A stretch of DNA of 64,000 bases from Trichoplax sp. H2 (taxonomy: Eukaryota; Placozoa; Uniplacotomia; Trichoplacea). Positions 13,301 through 23,019 of this stretch are shown in pieces. Position 1 is the stretch's first letter. The number at the start of each line of letters is the position of its first letter. The notes beneath the pieces were generated by a model that worked only from the letters and a program-made list of their open reading frames with translations, ran no database searches and was not told the origin of the DNA. A program made the position numbers and the translations under genes. The DNA is taken from NCBI GenBank assembly GCA_003344405.1, contig NOWV01000004.1:186001-250000 (forward strand). Direction: 5' to 3'.

Positions 13301-15150
13301 GAGTATACAAAGGATCTCATACGCGTATTCACAGGTCCTAAAGAATTACAAATTATCAAAGATTATTTTACTAGATTATTATGCAGATAACGAAACGATT
13401 TATTATGATCATTTTTAACGATGAATCTATTTTCATGGAAAAAATGTTAGCTATTTCTGCTCCCGAGCATTAGATTGATGTAACATTTTAGTAACCTTGC
13501 ATAATATTATCTGAGATTATCATATCCTAAATGAGGTCATCAAATGAAATCATTTTTAAAAATTTGCTAAATTTAACCCTAAGTTGCTTGTTGTAGTTGA
13601 ATATATAAACGATTCTTTTTGTCTTAGCTCTGCTATAAATAAATTCGATTATTTAACATTCATATATTGTATAGTAGAAATAAAATAATTTCATACAAAT
13701 ATTAATTAACTAGTCTAAAGTTTGTCGTATATAAAATCAATTTGTATACTTTTGATAAGTTTACAATTTTATTCCTTTGTAGACTGCACTAGCAATAAAA
13801 TTTCGAATGGAATATTTAAAGTATACTGTAAGTCGTATGATGCAGAGGTAACATCATCTGCAGCTATAATGACTGAGTTTTACACTATAAGTCTATTATT
13901 TTGTATTGCTTTCCATAACCGAAAAATAATTGAATAAAATGAATGAGTCTACTATAATAGTCCTTGATATAAAGCGAGATCGTTGTGGTTTTTTGTTCAT
14001 GATTAAAGTCAACAGATAATCTGCATAATAATTTATGTAAAGATTTAGAATGTCACAGCTGTCAGTCAAGATTACAGTTACTTAATCAATCGATATTCAC
14101 CGTGTATACAGAAAGAAAAAACTATATTTGATGTGAGATCAATTTAAGTTGCTGTTAAATATTTCTTATTAATAGAACAAATATGTAGAAAAGCTATGGA
14201 TAATGAGTCTGCAGCTACAAATGATAGATTATTGCAATTGTTTCGCGAAGAAATAATGTATAAAAAATTAGATTATAAACCTACCACTTCCATAACTATC
14301 CACACTTTCTATAGATATTATATGAAAGCTAATTCATGACAATCTTGTAAATCTGCGGGAAATCGTTATCGATATTGATATTCTCTGAACTAGAAATGAA
14401 CGATATTCAGTACACAATGAAAATGTTCAAGAGTATAAGTAGTTATCACAATACCTACAATCGATGATTTTATTAAAGTCTAGATTAACGTTAGATGCAA
14501 ATATTATAAAATGTTAATTAATTCATGACATGAATGTAGAAATTTTTCGTAAATCAAAATTCGCATGAACAGTATGGTAGTTAAGAGCTTTCGCTTAATT
14601 CCTTCTACATATTATTTAGATTGCTACTTTACACTGGAGCTTAGATTAGCATAGACAAAGATATTTGTAATTCTAGATATATTTTATAGGTGTTGTAGAA
14701 AAATAACAAAGAGAACTTTATTGTGTATATAAAATTGTGCTATACAGGGTTCTGATATATAGACAACTATTTCCTTTGCATTCTTAACTATAGCGATAAT
14801 TTATATTAACCAAGTTTTTTCCGTAAGTTTTGAGAAACAGAACGAAAGATATCGACAACTCATTCAAAAAATACAATTTTATCGTAAGCACGCATTTACT
14901 TAAAGTATCTTGCGGTTTTACTGATTACATAATTATTTATCCAGTTGTCAATGCTTGATAAAAGTTCTTTAGGCTTGCTATGAGATTAAGATGTCACATA
15001 TAATTTTTTTTAAGTTAATCCTGTGAACAGTGAAGATCATGACTGCAGGATTGTAGTAGTCTACAATGGTAATTTGCTGTATCACAATATATAAATTTCG
15101 ATTATCGTGGCAAATCGCAGAGAATCCAGCAGGGCAGATCTAGGAGATAG
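10318..15150. other. Gene-poor AT-rich stretch
   Basis: Almost 5 kb without a recognisable exon. The best small frame is ATG at 14195, 47 codons starting MDNESAATNDRLLQLFREEI, which has a less AT-biased composition than its surroundings but no homologue I know. The rest shows dense stops in all frames. No RNA genes or arrays seen. Confidence 0.45.
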
Positions 15151-15202
15151 ACAGACGGATACAGGGCTTCAAAAATCGCCAAGAGTTTAAGCATGCGCGA
15201 GT

Positions 15203-15216
15203 GTTTCCATAGCAAC
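15203..15216 (+). promoter_or_regulatory. RFX X-box, GTTTCC-AT-AGCAAC
   Basis: A near-perfect imperfect inverted repeat of the RFX type (consensus GTNRCC N1-3 RGYAAC), about 360 bp upstream of the microtubule inner protein ATG at 15577. X-boxes control ciliary genes across animals, which matches the predicted axonemal role of the downstream gene. A GCATGCGC element (NRF1-like) lies immediately upstream at about 15191-15198. Confidence 0.6.
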
Positions 15217-15576
15217 CAAATAGCATCATAATTAAAGTATCGGTACAAATTGCCGACAGGCTTGAAATAATAGTGGGTTTCTAAAATTTAGAATACACAT
15301 TACGGTATATGTATACGTATAACGACTAGATAAGTAATTCTTACTTATATATCACTACTTTACGAATAGAACTTTAAATATAAAAAGGATACCATACTAA
15401 TGAGTTCTCCTATGTTGTAGCGCGGCTAGTGATAATTTATAGCTCTAATAGTCCATGAAAATAGTTTATAAATAAAGTAGGAGTTTTATCTTGTGTAATA
15501 CGGCATCTCGATCAATACCAGGCATAGAACTTTTAGATTATTGATACTGGGGATTTCGTAACTACTCATTCGAAAC

Positions 15577-16131
15577 ATGGCGAGGCCTCATATGGATACT
15601 AGAAGGCAAAATTTTTGGACGGAGCTAATTCAGAAAGAAGATTACATCAGATTGACGTGGCATGAAAGGTTTCGAAGAATTAGAAAGGAGAAAGCGGAGC
15701 TCAATTTCGCTACTAAGCCAGTATATCGAAAAGAAATTACTAGGGCAATTCAAAGTGAGAAACTGCCTAAGTTGACTAATCTGGAGGCATCAAGTACGCT
15801 AACGCGTAAGATCAAAGTGGAAAGCGATAAAGTGGAAAGCGACGGTCCTTCTGCGTCAGCAGTTTTATTCGAAATGCGCCCACCATCAAGTAAAACGAAG
15901 TCTTTACTTTATAAAGGGTATAGTGCTATTGGAGAAGGACGGGCAGCTTATTTGCAAGCCAGAAAAATTGTTAATCCTGAAGGAAAATATGAGTTCCCTC
16001 TAACTTCGAGTCTCGAATACGGATGGAAAATTTCTGATGTTAATTCTGATATTAAACAAACAAAATTTGGTAGATCTAGAATTGTCAAAGATTCCTTTTA
16101 TAGGTCTAATGGAGTCTTCGGTGGAAATTAG
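15577..16131 (+). CDS. Ciliary/sperm microtubule inner protein, SPMIP1 (ATP6V1FNB)-like
   Basis: An intronless 184-residue basic protein. Two blocks resemble vertebrate SPMIP1/ATP6V1FNB as I remember it: an N-terminal RRQNFWTELIQKEDYIRLTW helix, and a C-terminal block with GEGRAAYLQARKI, KYEFPLTSSLEYGWKI and SRIVKDSFYRSNGVF. Proteins of this kind bind the luminal face of axonemal doublet microtubules. The middle is Lys/Ser/Pro-rich and variable, with a short direct repeat (KVESDKVESD at ~80-89). An X-box at 15203 supports regulation as a ciliary gene. AATAAA at 16281-16286 is a candidate polyadenylation signal. Family call moderately sure; function inferred from the family. Confidence 0.6.
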   Translation: MARPHMDTRRQNFWTELIQKEDYIRLTWHERFRRIRKEKAELNFATKPVYRKEITRAIQSEKLPKLTNLEASSTLTRKIKVESDKVESDGPSASAVLFEMRPPSSKTKSLLYKGYSAIGEGRAAYLQARKIVNPEGKYEFPLTSSLEYGWKISDVNSDIKQTKFGRSRIVKDSFYRSNGVFGGN

Positions 16132-18769
16132 TCTTTTATCATTAATGGATAACTAATAATTGTGCCATATTAGGTCGTGCTTTTGGTAATTATGCTTTAA
16201 TACATTGACAATATCTTAATTAGTATTGATCTATTTACGGTTAGCACTCACTATTCTTTACTAAACCACCTACAATTGCTAATAAAATTTGGATGATAAA
16301 GATTAGTTCATACTACTACCTCTGTATCACCAATCCAAATCATGGTCGAGTGAGATTTTGTAATGAATTAGCTTATCTAATCTGTAAGGAAAATTTTTTT
16401 ATAAGCTACCACGGCATGACACCAAAAATATCTTACAACTTATTTTCTTTAGATACTAGGGTATTCTAGACATTTATTCTACTGTAGAGCTTATGAAGCT
16501 GGAGAGCGTCAGCCTAGCACTTTCCTTTTAATTAATGATTATGTAATATACTGTAACACTGTATACACATTAGAAGAAATAGTTAGCTTGTCTTAGTATA
16601 TCACAAGGGCGTTTTAAGTTTATAGTGTATACTGTCTTAAGATTGGCTCTTTTGTATTTATTGGAGCCTCTATGATTGCATTACTTTATATTTTATAAAT
16701 AAATGATGTATTTCATAAGACTTTCTCCGGTTATGCACTTTAAACAATCCTGAAAATATAAAAATGTTTCACAATAAATCTAGATTGCTATGCTTTATTT
16801 AATCTCTATGAAACATAAATGTGAAGATTGGGTTCTGCACGAAAATAGATTATAAATTAAACAGTAACAAATATGATATGATGACACAAGCATCATATGT
16901 ATAACTGCAGCAAGGCAAAGAAGAGATACCTCTGCAGATTTGTATAATCTGAAGTTTCTGTTCAGTTATAAAGAAATTCTATTTGCTGAGTCGAATAAAG
17001 GGGAGTTTTCAAGAAATTAAACTACTAATAGCAAACTTTACTATTCTCTAACGTTCCAGTAAAGATCGACTAATATAGCTTATAGCTATGTCGTCTGTAT
17101 ATTATGTCTTTATCGACGTCGGGATATGCCGCATGCTCTAATCTCCGATATGAATGAGTTTAAGTATTTAACAGATCAATATAATCAATACAATGCATTC
17201 TATACACGTACTAAAATAACATTTGATTACTTTTTCAAAATGCTAAACAGCTTATACGATCATACTCTTATTTGGCAACTTTGAAATTAATCAAAAAATA
17301 TTTCTGTTGACTTTATTAACCATGGAGTTCTAGATATAGGGTAGGTATAAGGCATCTAGTAGTACATTAGTCAATCAATTCAGGTAAAGATTCCTTACAG
17401 TTAGTGTATGTGATAATATTTCAATTCGTAATAGGATGTAAATTTAGGCTTGTCATTTTTTACGTGAATTGATTCTTTAATATATGACGATATTAAATTT
17501 AACGGACAAAATTTATCTACTTTGGAACTACACACTATATTATATGATACTATAATAAATCTGCGATGAAGATAAATAACGGTAAATATTAAGGATTCTA
17601 ACTAAATGATTTTGTAGATCAATAGAAATACTGTATCAGAGTACAACAACTTCGATAAGTTGTTTTACCGTATTAACTGGAATAAAAATGGAGTACTTCT
17701 ATTAGGATATAGTCTTAGTAATACAGTATTGCTATTTTATGATAATTGTAATCATTCGTAATATTTATTTGTACATGAGCCTACAATATATCTTAATCTT
17801 TGGTCTTATTCTTCTTGTCTTTTGAAGCATAAATCTTCTGTTTTTATTCTCTTAAACGCTTATACGTGTATTGTTACCTTACAGTAAACTTATTTTTCTC
17901 CTATTCCGCACTCTTGTTGGGCGTAGAAGCTGCGATTATGAAAGTATTACATCTAGTTGCGATACTTTTGGGATCCTTGGGCCAAGGAATTTTGCTGCCA
18001 TGTGATACTGTACGCATTGAACGCATCTATTTAACTATTTGTAAGATAGATTTTGGGAGTTTTCTATATCATATATAGCCTGAATAAATATATTTCTGGT
18101 ATTCCAAAGACCGTTTTTTAATTTACATTTGCCACGTTGTAAATCTTATATACATATAGAGTTTTAGCAAGAATAAATGTAAATCATCATGCAAATTTAT
18201 ACAGAACCCAATGTTGTGAGTCGCTTATGACATTCATATTATTACGGAATCATATTACGTCCAATGCTGCTGTCGGTAGGCTAAATGTATAGTACTTACA
18301 TAGATAGCTGCTGAGAATAGTATAAGAAAAATGGGGGAGTTGTTTATATTAAACCATAGAAATAAGCACTTAGACATTCTCCGCTCATTTGGATAAAATT
18401 GTCAAACATAAGAGGTGTACAAAAACTAATATAAAATACTTTGCAATGTATCACAGTGCTGTATATCTACGCATATCGACAATGTAACGGTTATACTGAA
18501 GTAAAGCCATCCACAAAAGAAACCGCAGCAAGGACCGTTGCAGTTGTTTTTGACTTCTTCACCGAATATGGATAAAGTACTCCAAATTACGGAAATGTTC
18601 ATTTTTCACCTATTGTTACAATAAGTTGTAATCACATATAGACTCAGTGAATTCAGTAACACGCAGAAATGCCTAGTTGAAATAGCCACAGCTCATCGTG
18701 TTCGGTGATCTTTTGCATCATCTTATTGACGGACACTGATACTATTCCGTTGATACGTCTTTATTACTT
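16132..18769. other. Intergenic stretch with one weak exon-like frame
   Basis: This separates the microtubule inner protein gene (+) from the 3' end of IMMP2L (-). The only notable piece is 17866-18065: an open hydrophobic frame with an internal ATG at 17938 giving a signal-peptide-like MKVLHLVAILLGSLGQGILL and ending at a good donor (ATTT|GTAAGA). No downstream exon could be joined convincingly. The remainder is stop-rich. Confidence 0.4.
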
Positions 18770-21517
18770 CTAATAATTTTTTGATTTCAAATTGGTTTGA
18801 GGAAGGAAACTTTCCACTTTTTTCCATCTTTTGTAAGGCCAAACAATGCGAGATGCTTTGCCAACTATTAAGCCAAGAGCTATCTAACGATTAGAACAAT
18901 TTCAATATCATTTTATAATGAATGAACTACTGTGCCACAAATACGACATATGCCCGTCAAGCTATCTTAAGGATTAGGAAGACTGTTATTTTTTCGAATG
19001 TGTATTAAGATTGCTATTATAAGCTAAACGGACATACCGTACGAACAGTATTGAGGGTAAAAGTTAAATTAATTTTTCAAATTTGTGCTGTCATGTAGAT
19101 AACTTACTGGACCAAAAATATTACTATCTAAACTGTTACGTCCATCGCCCTCCACCCAACAGTGGCCCTTTGGTATTATTATACAGGGATACTTCGAGGA
19201 GGTACTAAAAAGGAAAGAATAAAATTAATAAGGTATCAAGGTTCCATCATTGCCTAAACTATAATTAATGCCAAAGCAACAAACAAGTAGCATCTAACTT
19301 ATATGGCTTTCTTGATTACATCAGCAACAACTAATAAACAGTATGTGATAGCACGTTTGGCTAACAATGAGCCAAGAGTTGAAGGTAAAAGATATTTTAG
19401 TTCGCATGTTGCTTTGAATAATAATAACTAACGAATGCAGATGTTATCTCTGAGTAGTGTTCTCTAGTTACTATCATATCTCAAGTAAGATCCACGGCTG
19501 TCTAGACAACTATGACGAATATGAGCTACCGTATCTGTTTAATCAGTTAGTGTTAAGTAATTATATAAATTCTACAATACAAACTTCTAGGACATACTTG
19601 TACAAAGAGAAAATTTTTGTGATATACGAGTTGAAATAGTTAAAATGTGAAGTAATACCATATCAACAGCCTACCAAACAGTTAGTTATTAGTGCTATGT
19701 GACGTGTGTTTGCTGAATGCTGAGTATTTCGAAAACCCTCTCTTTACTGTAAATCTAAATCTAGAGCCACTTATTTACAATATGTATTTTCTTCTACTTA
19801 CAGTATTATAATTATTAAAATTCACAAAGAATGCGTTCGGCTTCCAACAAATAGAATAAAACTACCAACTTTAATTATTAGTTTTCGATTTGACAGTATC
19901 AAGACAACATCAAACTCAATTTCGAATCTCAGCACCATAGCTTTGAGTTATTTATTCGTCAGAGGCATATTGATGATTATACTTATGTTATAATCGTACA
20001 AAGAACAGCTGACGACAAGCAGCTATTAAGTCAGCTTGTCGTTACTAGATTGTAGACAATACCTAAATGTTAATTTTTATTTACCTGATTCTGTCACCTT
20101 CAAGAGCAATAACTCTCTTAATTAAGAAAGTTGCTGGTTTCCGAGGATGACTATATTGCATCATGGATAAGGAAACGATTATAAATTAAGTACTTTCTTT
20201 TCTAGCTTATGTGTTAATTTAATACGTTAAGAGTGGGTATAGTACGTGAAGAATTGGGGCTGTATACAGATATAAATTTTTTGTGATACGAGTGTACCTC
20301 TACCCAAAAAGTTGATGGGCTACATCTAGTATTAGAAGATTTACTTAATACAACATTTGCAACCGTGCACTATTAATGTAGAGTGTAATATCACTATGGA
20401 AAAAATACGGTAATACGAGTATCTACGTTAATTCGTATACTGTATCAGGTGTGAAGATAGGCATCAAAATTGTAATCTAGCAACAACAAAGCTCTATCAA
20501 GCTTGATCATTCGACATACAGTAAGTAATTAATAAGTGCTAGTGCGCCTGCTTGCTCATATCAATAGTTTGCAGTTGAAATCAAAAGATTATTGAACAAG
20601 AATGTAGATTTGCAGTATACTGTATACAGTTTAGTAAGCTGGAATGTCTTTAAGTTGAAAATAACAGTTCAACGAAAGAGTGTACTGCAGATATCGCTAC
20701 AAAGAAACTTACGTGAACGCCACTACATCTCCTCGTTTTATTTCGTAGTGCCGGATGGCCCACGTACTAAAAAATACGTAATCTTCTGATTTACCGCTCG
20801 GATTAAAAGTCGGCTAGCGAAGAAAGCAGGCAAACATTAAAAATACGTAGTGCTCTATTTTATGAAGTTTTGCACACGTACTATACATAAACGATCTTAG
20901 ATTGAGAGTTGGCTTTTCTGATCAAGTTGTATAGAGCATGCATTCTATTTTTTTGCAGTATTTACTACACTCTATTATACGGAGATGTACGCAAAAGGGT
21001 CAATTTTAGCCATACTATAAGGTATTAATCATAGCAGATGCGTTGCAATAGCATTAATAATAAAAAATTGGAATGTTCCTATTGCTGATTGCTGGAAACA
21101 TCGAAACACAATTGTTGCTATTATAATGTAATTCATTATGTTTACGTTGAAGTCTTTTTATGCAGGATTAACTTCTTACGTATAAATCTATATGCAATTT
21201 CTGAACATATGCGTATAGTAGACTTATTGGATTTGTAAAGTAAATTTTCCCCAGTTGATCCAGAAATTATAATCCTCTACAGTACAGTATAGTATCATAA
21301 TTGATCAGTTCAGCTGGTTTGCATCCATATACACAGATACTGTATTCCATAATAAATAATGAATGTGATTCAGTACCGTCATTGATGAGCCATCGATTAC
21401 TGATATGTACCCAATATAATTGCGGAAGGTACTTGCACCCACATAAGACACGGTAAAAATCATTAAACCTGAAAATGTAAATTCTTTGAGGTATGTCTTC
21501 CACTGCAAGTGTGCCAT
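18770..21517 (-). CDS. IMMP2L: Mitochondrial inner membrane peptidase subunit 2 (IMMP2L), 172 aa
   Basis: Signal peptidase I-family protease that trims intermembrane-space sorting signals in the mitochondrial inner membrane. Five exons keep phase throughout: 21517-21377, 20813-20713, 20150-20085, 19204-19108 and 18883-18770. The 172 residues are close to the human length (175). An N-terminal hydrophobic segment (residues ~15-31) is followed by VIDGSSMTPTFNP with nucleophile Ser45, YEIKRGDVV, then FLIKRVIALEGD with general base Lys92, IPKGHCWVEGD and the SLDSNIFGP box. The C-terminus (RIVWPYKRWKKVESFLP) matches the family. It is divergently arranged with RFT1. Both catalytic residues are present, so it should be active. 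Confidence 0.93.
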
Positions 21518-22016
21518 TCTCTCTGGTTACAACTTGTCAAAGTACAGTTACGACTAATGATATTACTGGGACAGTAAAATTGAGATCAATTTTATTTTAT
21601 TTACATTTACACTTGGATTAATATCATTAAATGAAAAGGGAAATCTGATAAAGCAAAGTACAATACTGCGGTACATTGATGCGAAGTATCACGAGTAGCA
21701 AACATTCTAATACGTGATCATCTGCAAGGCTGCAACTGTCCACGATTGTCAACATCCAACGGCCGCTGGTCGTCACCGGCAGAGTACTTACTATGGACTT
21801 TGTACAGTACTGTACTTGGCATTCATTATTTTGCATTAAACCACCACTTCGACTGTACACTTAGTATGGGTAGTCTGGTACTGTAATCCCTAATTTATTA
21901 TGCACAGATGATTGGATGATCTGTTGACATATTCTCCATTAATTAAGTAGCGACTTCAGTAAAACTGCGGGATTAATGAATATTTATGACTGATCAAAAT
22001 ACCTTTAGTACCGTAT

Positions 22017-22930
22017 TTCTTCTAAAGGTATTTGGTTAATACAGTACAGTACAGTACTGTACTGTACTGTATAAAGTACACTACTGTACAGTACAGTACT
22101 GTACTTCGATCTTTTGCATTCTGGTGATCAGGACCTGATCCGGACCAGACCAGACCAGACCATGAAGACCTCTGTACTGTACAGTGTACAGTGTACAGTA
22201 TACAGTACAATATCATACATTGTACTGTAAATAATAATACAAAGTACTGTAATTTGTTGTGTACTGTCACTGTACAGTACACAAAAATTTTGAATACACT
22301 GTAAGGTACAATATACAGTACTGTACTCTTGTTAGCAAAGTTTGGGGCAATTTCTCATACAAATTCATACAAATTAGACACACAAACTTTCTACGACGTT
22401 TTTATGACACTCGATCCATACAGAATCGTACAGTATAGAACCTGTACACTGTACTGTACACTGTACAGTACAGTACTTCTTCTAAAGGTATTTGGTCAAT
22501 ACAGTAGTGCCAATGTGCCATGATACTGTACATGTACAGTACTGTAGTGCTTCGATCTTTTGCATTCTGGTTATCAGGACCTGATCCGGACTAGACCAGA
22601 CCAGACCAGACCATGAAGACTACTGTACTGTACAGTGTACAGTGTACAGTACCATACATTGCACTGTAAATAATGATACAAAGTACTGTACTGTACTGTA
22701 CAGTGTACAGTATACAGTACAGTACTATACACCGTAAGGCACAGTATACAGTACTGTATTCTTGTTAGCAAAGTTTGGGTCTATTTCTTATACAAATTCA
22801 TACAAACTAGACACACATACCTTCTATGACGTTTTTATGACACTCGATCCATACAGAATCGTACGGTACGGTAGTATAGAACCTGCACACTGTTCAGTGT
22901 ACACTACACTACCGTTCAGATTCAGCCGCA
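22017..22930. repeat. GTAC palindromic arrays embedded in a ~430-460 bp tandem duplication
   Basis: It lies between the divergent starts of IMMP2L and RFT1. Runs of alternating ACAGT/ACTGT make dense CTGTACAG palindromes; 22039-22072 is a perfect 34-bp inverted repeat. The whole block is duplicated. The anchor tctaaaggtatttgg occurs at 22021 and 22481, cttcgatcttttgcattctgg at 22104 and 22550, and cttgttagcaaagtttggg at 22328 and 22761. The period shrinks from 460 to 433 because the simple-repeat parts differ in length. Each copy also carries a short run of CCAGA units (ccagaccagaccagacc). Confidence 0.85.
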
Positions 22931-22953
22931 ATCAGAGGCTCAGCTGAACGCAA

Positions 22954-22967
22954 ATGCAAATGCAAAT
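22954..22967 (+). promoter_or_regulatory. Two overlapping octamer (ATGCAAAT) motifs
   Basis: ATGCAAAT at 22954-22961 and 22960-22967, the POU/Oct consensus, sits 53-66 bp before the RFT1 ATG. It is part of a three-unit AAATGC run, so it could also be a small simple repeat. A YY1-like AAGATGGC overlaps the RFT1 start codon (23018-23025). Confidence 0.4.
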
Positions 22968-23019
22968 GCTGTTCTGCTAAACTAGTATCCCACAAAGTTA
23001 TAGCAATATACTACGAAAG

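Noticed and set aside
18480-18580. Cysteine-rich frame on the minus strand (NNCNGPCCGFFCGW)
   Set aside because: It lies just past the IMMP2L stop, is short, has no signal peptide or splice context and the other strand is equally open; treated as chance.
22022-22771. Several open frames of repeated Tyr-Cys-Thr-Val-Gln (YCTVQY-like) residues in GTAC arrays, also at 40880-41137, 55440-56199 and 58515-58871
   Set aside because: They arise because the repeat lacks stops in some frames on both strands; composition follows the repeat and there are no splice or homology signals.
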